A stretch of 48,635 nt of DNA from Deltaproteobacteria bacterium. Lineage in GTDB: Bacteria > Desulfobacterota > Syntrophia > Syntrophales > UBA2210. Below, piece by piece: positions 10,119 to 20,007 of this stretch; position 1 is the first letter of the stretch; each line of letters begins with the position of its first letter. The stretch is taken from the NCBI GenBank assembly GCA_019313385.1, contig JAFDBG010000019.1, forward strand, positions 1 to 48,635. Direction: 5' to 3'. Below the pieces are notes generated by a model. The model saw nothing but the letters and a program-made list of their open reading frames with translations, did not search any database and was not told the DNA's origin. The position numbers and the translations under genes were made by a program.

Positions 10119-13100
10119 TTACGCCTTTACGTGAGATCTCTTTCCATTCTGCGCCTCTTCCAGCCTCTCCAATTCCCAGAGTATGACCTTGATATCTTCC
10201 TGTCCGCCACCCAGCCTGAGCGATTCCTCATAAGCACCTCTGGCGTTTCCAAGTTCTTCCATCTGAATAAAACAATTCCCCAGGGAATTTAAAAGGCCTA
10301 TCTCTTTTGGTTTCAAACTCAATGCCCGTTCAAACCATTGTGCAGCTTTCAGATAATCCTTTTTAGCCTCTTCGCATTTGCCAAGATTCTCTATCGATTC
10401 AAAATAATCAGGATCTATTTCCAAGACACGAATAAAGCGGGAAGCCGCCTCATTCATCTTCCCCTCTTGAAATGCAATTACACCCAGGTTGTTAAGTGGT
10501 TCAACAAGCCGAGGGTCTCTTGAACATATCTGCTCCAAAATGCCTTTAGCGCCTTCAATGTTACCAGACTGAAAGAGCTCCTCCGCTTTCCGGTTATGGA
10601 CTCCTATCAAGTCAGTCCCATCATCTGAATAAAACCGGCGAATAATATCTCCCTTTGCCGCCGCTTTTCTGTACATTGATAGTATCCGTTCATTTTCTTT
10701 TGCCTGACGCTTGCTGTTGCTGTGTTCAACGCTTTCCGGCGATTTAAGATACAACCCCAGCATATCGCGGATATGCAAAAAGCTGTTTGTCTGTGAAACC
10801 CTCAGCCAGAATTCATAGTCTCCGGACGTAACCAGCGTATCGTCAAAATAACCGTATTCGTCATGCAGGGTGCGTCTCCACATAGGTTGCGGACCCATAA
10901 AGCATCCCTTTCCCAACAGGTGATCTCTGCTCCAGTCAAGCCAGCGATAACTGCCTACAGGGGTGCATTTGTTAAATGTTTCATTCTCATTTTCCGTGAT
11001 AATGACGTCCGCATAGACCAAGGCAATGTCAGGCTTGCCCTCCAGCGCCTTCACCATTTGTTCACAGGCGTCTGCGCGACGGCGGTCGTCGGTGTTGGCA
11101 TTGGTTATGTATTTCCCTGATGACGCCTTTACGCCTCGATTCCAGGCGGCGTAGACGGTTTCACGCTGATCGGTTCTTATATATTTAATGTTGGAGTACT
11201 TTTCCTGAAATTCTTTGACAATCGCTTCTTCATTCTGCTCTGAACCGCTGTTGACAACGACAATTTCCAGTCTGTCAGCAATGGTCTGCGCTTCCAGATC
11301 TTCGAGACAGCCTCGGATAAAACGTTCGGAGTTGTAAGTGGAGACTATGGCGGAGACAAGATATTCACAACCTTCATCGCTCACCTCAACTGCTCTTTTA
11401 TCCTGTGAATCTGCCAGTGACCTGGCTATTTCTTCATCGTCTGGATTCTGACACAAATAGGAAGAATAGATGTTCCTTGCATCTTCATATTTTCCCAGGG
11501 ATTTAAAAAGGTCGCCACAATTCAAGATCGTATCCCTGTCATTCGGATCTATTTCCAGGGCCCTTGCAAAATGCTCCACGGCTTTTTGAACCTCTCCGGC
11601 CTGCCAGTACAACACACCAAGGTTGTTATAGGCAGTTGCAAAGTTCGGATTTATCTCTATAGCTTTTGTAAAAACATTTAATGCGCCGTCGGTATCGCCT
11701 TTGTTAAACAGGTCTTCGCCTTGCTGGTTTTCGTGAATACCAGACGGAATTTCACCGATCGAAATAATTTCGACAGAATCGATCTTTAAAAACGCATCAA
11801 AAATTTTCCACTTTGGCTGCCCTGCCCCCTGATTCCACAAAGAACTCCCCTGCATAAATACACGGGGCCTTTCTGAGGATTTTTCAAGCGTTTGACGTAC
11901 AGCCTCTGTAATTACTTCCGGCGCAATATCTTTAACGCAGTGAGTTGTTTGATACTTACACCGCCAATTACAGTCATAACAGTCAAGAGGCAAGCAAACT
12001 ACAGAGGTTAACGGCGAATAAGGTATAAACCGTCCGAAGTGGCCGCCACCGAGGAGGATAACATTCGGAATCCCGACGGCACATGCGATATGAGCCGTTC
12101 CTGTATCTGCTCCGACAGCCAGACGACAACGTTTTAATAATGCCGCTGTCTGACGTAATGTTGTTTTCCCGCATAGATTTATTGTATGTTGTCTGTTTGA
12201 ATTGAGGGCTTCCTGATTAATGGAGTAGTCCGATTCTGAGCCAAATGCGATAATAGTAAGATTTCTGTCTTTATAAATCTCTGATAATGCCAAATTATAC
12301 TGAGTATATACTTTCGCTTCAAATTGTGCTCCAACAAACAAAGCAATTGTTTTCCTCGGCTGCAAGTCATTCGACGTGAAGAAATCATCGGCGAACTTTT
12401 CATCCTCGGAAGTTGTCCACATAATCGGATGTAAGGATGGCACGTCGATTCCAAGACCTTTCAGGAAATCTCTATGCCGCTCAAGTTCCGGTTTGTGCTC
12501 TTCGCTGCTTGGTAAGAGTCTGGAATAAAATTGGTTGTGCCTGTCACGAATTTCCGCGGGAATGTTACAAAGATTGCCGTCAAACGCAATCCGTTCCCTG
12601 GCACCGCTCTCTATCGCAAATACATCTGTTAATGGTTCGCGCGAATAAACTGAGTTCAAGGCAAGATCAGCATTTAACACCCGCAATCGCTGGACAATAC
12701 TCGATCTATATTTTTCGTCCTGTAATGCACGCTGTCTGTCAAATGTAATGATGTCATCCACAAAAGGGCATATTTCATAAATCTCAGCGATATGCTTCTG
12801 GCAAACGACAGTGATCTTTGCAGTCTTATATTTTTCCCGAATATATGGCAGCATCGATGCGGCAAGGATATTGTCGCCAATTGAATCGGTGCGGATGTAT
12901 AATACACTTCCGGCTTCTGCGTAATGCGAGACAAGCGCCCTGTATGCCCCGAAACCACCATCAATCCATTGTTTCAAAAACTTCCCATTGTCTAAGGCCC
13001 TCTGCTCCAGTTCCGCTATCTTTTCTCTGTTAACAACAGCTTCATGTGGCCTGCACAGCACCCTTTCTATCAACCCTTCCATTTCTTGCGAAGAATTGTT

Positions 13101-15401
13101 CAAATATAACAGATGATCAAGGCCGAGTTCCCGGGCCATCAGTTCCGTCTTTTTTTCGCGAACTATGGGGATGCACGGTATCCCGAGAATGGCGCAGAAA
13201 ACCAGGATGTGCATCCTCATCGTGATAACAAGTCTACACTCAGACAACTTTTCAGAAAATTCAAGCGGAGAAACATATTCGCAAAAAACATCACCGCCCA
13301 GACCAGAGCCGACTACCTGTTGCAGGAGGGGGTAATCATATGCAGACTCTTTACGTGTTTCACTGCAAAGCCCCAGCACTTCAATATCAGAGTATTTCTT
13401 CTTCAGTTTTGTTAACGCATGGGATATGGCGTCGATATGAGGATACTGGTTCGATAATCCTTCATTGACGAGACTCAGGCCGATAACGTTTTTTGAAAGT
13501 CCTTCCTTTTCCCGTTGTTTCATGGAGTAGTCGGCCGCGAAGGCGGCATCGGCGCAGACAAAAAGACGCTCCGGGTCGATAGACAGTGAGGAGGCAATCT
13601 TTTTGTCTTCCCCCGAACGCACGGTAATAATATCCAGAAATTCATTATAATAATTCCTTATCAGGTCTTCGGCCTGTTGTGATAAGATGTCGCTTGTGCC
13701 AACCGCGAGCATACATACCGGTTTTTTGAGATCAACCGCGGTTTTTATAAGTCCGGCGCAATAACCCAGTGGATAGCCAAGGTTTGGTTTTTCACTTATA
13801 AGGGTGGCTCCGCCGAGGACTACATGCGTTGACCATTGAAGGGCCCGGACGGCGCCTTCATTGTTAAACGGCCACACTTTTTCAATATCAACAGTGTTCT
13901 TTGTAAATTCAGGCGAGAAAGAAATTACGCCAATCTCTGCTTCAGGTAAATGCGTTCTCGTTGACCTTATTAAACCAGACAGGATAGCGTCATCACCTAT
14001 ATTGCCGGCTCCGTAGCCTGTTCCGCAAAACAATATCCTCCTTGGGATACCCGCCTCATCCTCAATGCGTCCGGGCTCTAATATGTCGGGTTTAAAAACG
14101 ACATCTGCTTTCATGGGCGGCAATCCGGTACTTTGACATTTTACGTCTGACAGTACCTTGTCGATGCAATGTTTCTGCGTAGCATGGATCGACCCTCCAT
14201 CCAGGTTGAGAGATTCGCCCCGGCTCGACAAGCTCGAGATGTTATTTTTGATATTGGACAATTCAGCGTGGTAGTCCTCTGAGGAGATCCTGCCAGAACA
14301 GGGGGGAATGTTTTCCTTTCTGGTTCCTAAAATAATTGAGCGTAGATACGAGGTACGCTTTTTATAATCTAATTGAATGTATTGCGATCTCCCAATACAG
14401 GATGGATCCCTTTCGATCAATTCCAGGGAATTGCCCTTTTCCAGTCCTTCAACAACCTTTTTGCCTGCCTCGGTATGGGCAAGAATAATTGAGTAACCGT
14501 CCTGATTTCCTTTATATTCATCGAGCCACGCGTCAGCGCATGCAATGTCGGAATGCTCAGCCGCAAAGTCATTACAGATCAGACAGGGAAACGGGCGGAG
14601 AGAAAAAGAGTCCCAGATTTTTTGGAAAGACGATTTGGGCCATGGGAATTCCTTGCGCTCTTTGTTCAGAAGCTCTATCGAATATGAGAAGGGGGACCAT
14701 CCCTTTGCCCTGTATCGCACCTCTCCTACGCTGTCGAGATCAATCCCGGACATCCTGAGGGCATCCTCTGTCGCAGCATGATAGACATTGTGCCCGTCCA
14801 TTATCCCGATAAGAAGTTTGACCTTTTTAAAAAGGGGCCCTCCCTTTGATAACATATTTCGGACAGAGGCCATCTGGCAGGGTAACCCGACGACTGCAAT
14901 CTTCTTTATGGCAGGATTGTGCGCCGCTATTCGTAGTCCATTTCCAATCTCAGTCATCCCGTAAATGGATTTGGCGCCGTACATGACATCTCTTTTACTG
15001 GTGGCCAGTATACTTTTCCCATGCAGGGGACGTTCGGGATCGGGCACGTTGATTACGGCGCCATCCAGGGTTCCCCTTTCCATCAGTTCAACGAGGATCC
15101 CTGAAACAATCCCACCCGAAGCGCTGTTCCTGCGAATCTCAGGATTAGTGGAGTGACCCGTCCAAACCTTTTCCACATTACCTAAAAGTGACTCACCTCC
15201 TATATGCTTTTTACCGGAGCAGATATCTAGGCACAACCCGCACCGCTTACATTTGTCGGTATCGATTACAGGTTGAAAAATGCCGGGTGAAAACACATGC
15301 ATTTCTATGGCGCCCTGGATACAAACAGCCGCGCACACTCCACATCCGTGACAAGAGCCCGCCTTCACAACCACTGAAACATTGAGTCTATGATGCCCCA
15401 T
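10119..15401 (-). CDS. Giant multidomain protein: 4Fe-4S ferredoxin + FrhB-type + polysaccharide pyruvyl transferase + GT9 + TPR + GT2 + TPR
   Basis: Single 1760-aa ORF. CHGCGVCAAVC/CKRCGLCLDIC; CLICNDFAAEHSDIACADAWL; ILFCGTGYGAGNIGDDAIL; VLYIRTDSIGDNILAASMLPYI and AVGADTGTAHIACAVGIPNVILLGG; TPR; VSAIVSTYNSERFIRGCLEDLEAQ; TPR. Confidence 0.88.
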   Translation of the reverse strand: MGHHRLNVSVVVKAGSCHGCGVCAAVCIQGAIEMHVFSPGIFQPVIDTDKCKRCGLCLDICSGKKHIGGESLLGNVEKVWTGHSTNPEIRRNSASGGIVSGILVELMERGTLDGAVINVPDPERPLHGKSILATSKRDVMYGAKSIYGMTEIGNGLRIAAHNPAIKKIAVVGLPCQMASVRNMLSKGGPLFKKVKLLIGIMDGHNVYHAATEDALRMSGIDLDSVGEVRYRAKGWSPFSYSIELLNKERKEFPWPKSSFQKIWDSFSLRPFPCLICNDFAAEHSDIACADAWLDEYKGNQDGYSIILAHTEAGKKVVEGLEKGNSLELIERDPSCIGRSQYIQLDYKKRTSYLRSIILGTRKENIPPCSGRISSEDYHAELSNIKNNISSLSSRGESLNLDGGSIHATQKHCIDKVLSDVKCQSTGLPPMKADVVFKPDILEPGRIEDEAGIPRRILFCGTGYGAGNIGDDAILSGLIRSTRTHLPEAEIGVISFSPEFTKNTVDIEKVWPFNNEGAVRALQWSTHVVLGGATLISEKPNLGYPLGYCAGLIKTAVDLKKPVCMLAVGTSDILSQQAEDLIRNYYNEFLDIITVRSGEDKKIASSLSIDPERLFVCADAAFAADYSMKQREKEGLSKNVIGLSLVNEGLSNQYPHIDAISHALTKLKKKYSDIEVLGLCSETRKESAYDYPLLQQVVGSGLGGDVFCEYVSPLEFSEKLSECRLVITMRMHILVFCAILGIPCIPIVREKKTELMARELGLDHLLYLNNSSQEMEGLIERVLCRPHEAVVNREKIAELEQRALDNGKFLKQWIDGGFGAYRALVSHYAEAGSVLYIRTDSIGDNILAASMLPYIREKYKTAKITVVCQKHIAEIYEICPFVDDIITFDRQRALQDEKYRSSIVQRLRVLNADLALNSVYSREPLTDVFAIESGARERIAFDGNLCNIPAEIRDRHNQFYSRLLPSSEEHKPELERHRDFLKGLGIDVPSLHPIMWTTSEDEKFADDFFTSNDLQPRKTIALFVGAQFEAKVYTQYNLALSEIYKDRNLTIIAFGSESDYSINQEALNSNRQHTINLCGKTTLRQTAALLKRCRLAVGADTGTAHIACAVGIPNVILLGGGHFGRFIPYSPLTSVVCLPLDCYDCNWRCKYQTTHCVKDIAPEVITEAVRQTLEKSSERPRVFMQGSSLWNQGAGQPKWKIFDAFLKIDSVEIISIGEIPSGIHENQQGEDLFNKGDTDGALNVFTKAIEINPNFATAYNNLGVLYWQAGEVQKAVEHFARALEIDPNDRDTILNCGDLFKSLGKYEDARNIYSSYLCQNPDDEEIARSLADSQDKRAVEVSDEGCEYLVSAIVSTYNSERFIRGCLEDLEAQTIADRLEIVVVNSGSEQNEEAIVKEFQEKYSNIKYIRTDQRETVYAAWNRGVKASSGKYITNANTDDRRRADACEQMVKALEGKPDIALVYADVIITENENETFNKCTPVGSYRWLDWSRDHLLGKGCFMGPQPMWRRTLHDEYGYFDDTLVTSGDYEFWLRVSQTNSFLHIRDMLGLYLKSPESVEHSNSKRQAKENERILSMYRKAAAKGDIIRRFYSDDGTDLIGVHNRKAEELFQSGNIEGAKGILEQICSRDPRLVEPLNNLGVIAFQEGKMNEAASRFIRVLEIDPDYFESIENLGKCEEAKKDYLKAAQWFERALSLKPKEIGLLNSLGNCFIQMEELGNARGAYEESLRLGGGQEDIKVILWELERLEEAQNGKRSHVKA

Positions 15402-15529
15402 AATATTTTCCCTTAAAAATCTTTCTGTTCAAGAACCCGGGAAGCCTTTCAGTCACCTCTGTATTCAGTGCGTAACCTTCAGGGCTCTGCCTGTATTTTT
15501 CATGTATTTGTTGAACACAGCAATTCCAT

Positions 15530-16230
15530 CTAAAGTGCGAGGGTGACAGGAAAAGATTGCAATCCTGAGCTTTTCACGAATTTGTCACCTGTCTCGATTT
15601 GTTTTTGCGCCTCGTGGTGTGGTCGTTTAATCTTGGTCGCATTAATTTTCCGGTCGACTGCGTCATCAAAAGCCTCTATGACATGATCGACTTTTATCGC
15701 CTCGAAACAGGGGCTAGTCACATCCCGTAAGTAATTTATCTCGGCACAGCCACGGTGTGTTTCCCGTAAGGAGGCGCTGACCGGGACAACGTACTTGTGG
15801 TCGGCAGCGTGGGTCTCCGAGGAAAATGGTCCGAAAAGCACAACACCCGGAATCCCCATGGCGCCCGCTGTATGCGCAATACCCGCATCGACGGACACAA
15901 AAGCGTCGACGTGAGATAATACCGCTATTGTGTCCTGGCAATCGTAAATAAGGGAAGAAGGATTTACAACCGGCGCGTTTAATGAATGGATTTTTTCTTG
16001 CATGACACTTGAGGTTTCTTCGTCCGTAAACAGGACCGCCTGGCAGGTGTTACGTAATCTTCCGACAATTTGATCAAAGAGCTCTGCCGGGGCATCCATA
16101 TGATGAAACTCGGATTTCCAGTTTACACAGAGCAGTTTTTTGCCCGTTTCCTTCCTTATTTGATCGAACAGTGGCACGAGTTTCGAAACCTTTCGAGGGT
16201 TAGGTTCGAGCGCAGGCAGTTTATCCCCAG
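15530..16230 (-). pseudogene. C-terminal part of a GT9/heptosyltransferase-like protein, 5' end replaced
   Basis: KLLCVNWKSEFHHMDAPAELFDQIVGRL and AFVSVDAGIAHTAGAMGIPGVVLFGPFSSETHAADHKYV; the N-terminal GT9 half is absent. Confidence 0.7.
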
Positions 16231-16358
16231 GAGTTAAAGGAATTATACAAAACAAAAGCCCGGACGTTATAGCCCTGCCTGACCAGCTCCTCAGCAAGAT
16301 GAGAGCCGATGAATCCGTCAGCGCCGGTCACCAAAATTTTTTTGTTATTTAAACTCAC
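16221..16358 (-). pseudogene. NAD-dependent epimerase/dehydratase N-terminal fragment
   Basis: VSLNNKKILVTGADGFIGSHLAEELVRQGYNVRAFVLYNSFNSWG then stop, with the GT9 fragment starting in another frame at the same point. Confidence 0.75.
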
Positions 16359-16899
16359 AATCGTACTCTTTCTGTTATTGCATCGAAACAGAGGGTCCTT
16401 CTTCAAAAAATTTGGCTGGCAATTTGCTCTATGCCTCCAACCTAAAGGCAAAAGGCCATTCCTCACACCTTCCGGGTGAGCTCCGCTCCCCTGGGTTACA
16501 TGCCAGAAGGCGTCCCAACTTGTTGAATATTAAGTTTTGAATAAGCCTCCAAGGATCGCAAAGTACTCAGAAACTGCACCATCACCGTTGAAGTTCCAAA
16601 TCAATTTTAGCCCTAAGTGATGCAACTTATGTGCCAGAGAAGGTGCGGCAGCCAATGCTCATTAAAATCAGAGTGTTAAGCCAAATCTAGAGAGAACAGT
16701 ATGTAAAGGTAGAGAGAAAAGGTTAGAATCTTGACACAGGGATAGGGAAAAAATGACCTTGGAGATATTGTGACAACCCTTGGATAGCAAGGCCATATAA
16801 CCATCTCAAGGGCCTCAGCCTGAGCAACCTACCCTGCCAGGTTCATGCTTGTGACCGACATGAGCCCATTTTACCGACAGCAGGAGATAATCTCCCCAC

Positions 16900-17062
16900 A
16901 TTAAAGACAGGACTCGTGTACTTTGAAAAATGCAGGGTTCGATCAGAAACTCGCCAGGGTATCTTCGAATACGTCGAGATATTCTACAATCGTATCAGGA
17001 GACATTCATATTCGGGGTATGTTTCTCCTGTTGACTTTGGAAGGCTGTTTATGGCAACTTAA
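16900..17062 (+). pseudogene. IS3-family transposase (OrfB) C-terminal remnant
   Basis: Manual translation gives LKTGLVYFEKCRVRSETRQGIFEYVEIFYNRIRRHSYSGYVSPVDFG, the typical C-terminal end of IS3-group OrfB. Confidence 0.8.
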
Positions 17063-17275
17063 CCAGGCATCTATTACTTCAGGGAAAAATCATGCTGGCC
17101 TGCCTGAGAATGGAAGACATGAACAGGATCTGAACGGAATGATTATTTTGCCTTCTGTGGTGTTGAGAGGCGTTGTATGGGAAATACAGGGACACTTCCC
17201 ATATTTATATTGACAGTTTGTTAAGAGAAAAAAGTGAAGTAATATGGGAACTCCCCGTATTAAAGGGGGAAATCA

Positions 17276-17830
17276 ATGGCTGAAAAAGTATGTCCCGTGT
17301 GGGTCGGTTATCTTCTTGCCAGTCCCGTTAGAAAATTATTTCAAAATCCTGACAGGATACTCAGTCCATATGTTGAGAATGGCATGACCGTTCTTGATAT
17401 TGGCTGCGCCATGGGGTTTTTCAGCCTGCCCACCGCTCAGATGGTGGGGCCAAACGGGAAAGTCATATGTATGGACATTCAGGAGAAGATGATTCAATCG
17501 CTCAGAAAACGCGCTTTAAAAAATGGCGTGTCAGAGAGGATTGAAACCCGTATATGCACCCAGAATTCACTCGGCCTCGATGATATGACAGAAAAGATTG
17601 ATTTCGCTTTTGCCATTGCTGTCGCGCACGAAATTCCTGATGTTTCCGGTTTCTTCTCGGAAACATACAATACATTAAAACCCGGGCATAAATTTCTGAT
17701 TATCGAACCTAAGGGACATATCTCAGCGGAAGAGTTTGAAAAAACTGTTTCCATTGCCAGGGAAATAAGATTTACAGTAATTGACAAATCAAAATCACGT
17801 TTCAGTCGAGTTGTTGTGTTGAAGAAATGA
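17276..17830 (+). CDS. Class I SAM-dependent methyltransferase
   Basis: YVENGMTVLDIGCAMGFFSLPTAQMVGPNGKVICMDIQEKM. Confidence 0.85.
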   Translation: MAEKVCPVWVGYLLASPVRKLFQNPDRILSPYVENGMTVLDIGCAMGFFSLPTAQMVGPNGKVICMDIQEKMIQSLRKRALKNGVSERIETRICTQNSLGLDDMTEKIDFAFAIAVAHEIPDVSGFFSETYNTLKPGHKFLIIEPKGHISAEEFEKTVSIAREIRFTVIDKSKSRFSRVVVLKK

Positions 17831-17852
17831 AGCCGGAAGGCAGGCTAGCAAT

Positions 17853-18021
17853 ACAGATATAGTCAAATAGTTGAGTGGTTGAGTTAGCAGATAATAGCTA
17901 TAATCTCAGCAAGTTACAAATATAAAAATGGTTGATGTCCAATTGTTTTGCTAAAACCAAATATGCCCGTGAATTTAACCACTTAACTACTCAACAATTC
18001 AACCACTTAACGAGGTCTGGA
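17853..18021. repeat. Dispersed imperfect-palindrome element, copy 1 (8-nt word arms)
   Basis: CAGATATAGTCAAATAGTTGAGTGGTTGAG ... TTTAACCA CTTAACTA CTCAACAA TTCAACCA CTTAACGA GGTCTGG; homologous copy at 41517-41687. Confidence 0.9.
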
Positions 18022-18023
18022 AT

Positions 18024-19736
18024 ATGGGAATACCGCTGCTAAACGACATTTTCATCATATTCGGGTTGTCCGTTGCCATCCTCTTTATATGCCATCGACT
18101 CCGCGTGCCGACGATTGTGGGATTTCTTCTTACCGGAATACTGGCCGGGCCTTACGGGCTTGAACTGATAAAGGGCGTTGGGGATGTTGAAACCCTGGCT
18201 GAAATCGGTGTGGTGCTGCTGCTTTTTACCATTGGAATCGAGTTCTCGCTTCAAAGTCTGCTGCAAATCAAAAAAACTGTCCTGCTGGGCGGCTCGATTC
18301 AGGTTTTGCTGACGGTCCTGGTTACTTTTGTTATAGCCAGCCAACTGGGCCAATCTACAGGCGCCTCGATCTTTATAGGCTTTCTTGTAGCGCTTTCCAG
18401 CACAGCCATCGTTCTCAAGCTGATACAGGGAAGGGCTGAGGTTGACAGCCCTCACGGACGCACAACTCTTGGCATTCTGATCTTTCAGGATATCATTATT
18501 GTCCCGATGATACTGATCACGCCTATGCTGGCCGGAGCAAACGGCAATCCTGTCGAGTCCGTTATCGTTCTTACTGCTAAGGGAATCGGCATCATAGGGC
18601 TGGTGATTGTCAGCGCCAGATGGATTGTACCAAAGGTTTTGTATCAAATCGCCCGGACGAGAAACCGTGAACTTTTCTTGCTGAGCATAGTTGTAATATG
18701 CCTTGCGGTCGCGTGGATAACCTCCAGCGCGGGACTTTCTCTTGCCTTGGGCGCGTTTCTGGCAGGACTGATTATCTCCGAATCTGAATACAGTCATCAG
18801 GCGCTCGGAAATATCCTGCCCTTTCGCGATGTCTTCACAAGTTTCTTTTTTGTTTCCATCGGCATGCTGCTGGATTTAGGTTTTCTTTTCAGAAACCCGG
18901 GGGCTGTTGTGCTGATCGCTTGTGGCGTTCTGGTTTTAAAATCCATCATTGCCGGTTTTGCAACAATTCTATTGGGATTTCCCCTCCGCACCTCAATACT
19001 AGTTGGTCTTGCGCTGGGCCAGGTTGGTGAATTTTCCTTCATTCTATCCAGGTCGGGGATCGAATATGGCCTGGTTACTGAAGACATTTATCAAATGTTT
19101 CTGTCTTTTTCAATACTTACCATGGCGGCAACTCCGCTGATTATGGCCCTGGCGCCCCGCTTGGCGAATAAGGCGGTGCTACTGCCTCTGCCCGGGAGGC
19201 TGATATCGGGCTTTTATCCTGTTTCAGAGGTAAAGGTTGAGGGCAAGAAGGATCACCTTGTTATAATCGGCTTCGGAGTAAACGGCAGAAATGTCGCGCG
19301 TGCCGCCAGGGTTGCAGGCATTCCCTATGCAATCATTGAAATGAACCCCGAAACGGTAAGGAGCGAACAGGCTCAGGGTGAACCAATCTATTATGGCGAT
19401 TCAACCCAGGAGGCGGTTCTTCGGCAGGCAAACATCAAAGACGCGAGGATCGTTGTGATTGCAATCAATGATCCCGCCTCAACCCGCAGAATTACCGGAA
19501 TCACCCGGAGGCTTAATCCGAAGGTCCATCTGATTGTTCGAACGCGTTATCTCCAGGAGATGGAGCCTCTGTATGAATTGGGCGCCAACGAGGTCATCCC
19601 GGAAGAATTTGAAACATCGGTGGAGATCTTTACCCGGGTTCTGGCTAAATATCTCATACCAAGAGAGCAAATCGAAGGGCTCGTCGCTGAAGCTCGATCA
19701 GATGGTTACGAAATGTTTCGGAGTTTTTTTTTATAA
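18024..19736 (+). CDS. CPA2 family cation:proton antiporter (KefB-like) with TrkA-N/RCK-N domain; C-terminus interrupted by frameshift
   Basis: Multi-TM ORF with RVPTIVGFLLTGILAGPYGL and HLVIIGFGVNGRNVARAARVAGIPYAIIEMNPE. The ORF stops at a T9 run and the RCK-C domain follows in another frame. Confidence 0.88.
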   Translation: MGIPLLNDIFIIFGLSVAILFICHRLRVPTIVGFLLTGILAGPYGLELIKGVGDVETLAEIGVVLLLFTIGIEFSLQSLLQIKKTVLLGGSIQVLLTVLVTFVIASQLGQSTGASIFIGFLVALSSTAIVLKLIQGRAEVDSPHGRTTLGILIFQDIIIVPMILITPMLAGANGNPVESVIVLTAKGIGIIGLVIVSARWIVPKVLYQIARTRNRELFLLSIVVICLAVAWITSSAGLSLALGAFLAGLIISESEYSHQALGNILPFRDVFTSFFFVSIGMLLDLGFLFRNPGAVVLIACGVLVLKSIIAGFATILLGFPLRTSILVGLALGQVGEFSFILSRSGIEYGLVTEDIYQMFLSFSILTMAATPLIMALAPRLANKAVLLPLPGRLISGFYPVSEVKVEGKKDHLVIIGFGVNGRNVARAARVAGIPYAIIEMNPETVRSEQAQGEPIYYGDSTQEAVLRQANIKDARIVVIAINDPASTRRITGITRRLNPKVHLIVRTRYLQEMEPLYELGANEVIPEEFETSVEIFTRVLAKYLIPREQIEGLVAEARSDGYEMFRSFFL

Positions 19737-20007
19737 AAAGTCGTTATCTTTATCAGATCTAAAACTTCATCTTCCTGATGTCGAAATCAGCGTCTTGACG
19801 GTTGCCGAGGGGTCACCCCTGGTTGGAAAAAGTATCACCGAAGTTGATCTGAGAAAAAGATTCGGGGTTACAGTACTGGCGATACGCAGGGATTCGCAAA
19901 TATTGTCCAATCCTCGCGGAGACACGCGATTTCTTTCTAACGATATCCTTGTTGCTCTTGGACTCCCTGATAAGGTTGCCAATCTGATGGAGTTTATTCA
20001 TAATTAA
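19735..20007 (+). pseudogene. Out-of-frame TrkA-C (RCK-C) domain of the preceding antiporter
   Basis: KKSLSLSDLKLHLPDVEISVLTVAEGSPLVGKSITEVDLRKRFGVTVLAIRRDSQ...NDILVALGLPDKVANLMEF continues the antiporter after a one-nt shift at the T run. Confidence 0.8.

Noticed and set aside
17160-17215. ACAGGGACACTTCCCATATTT motif as a REP/RAYT or IS end
   Set aside because: Resembles ends seen with REP-type elements but no second copy or transposase could be confirmed in this window.
18039-18797. 252-aa ORF antisense to the CPA2 antiporter
   Set aside because: Low-complexity polar translation (rich in N, Q, K, R), opposite a clearly coding membrane protein; typical antisense shadow ORF.
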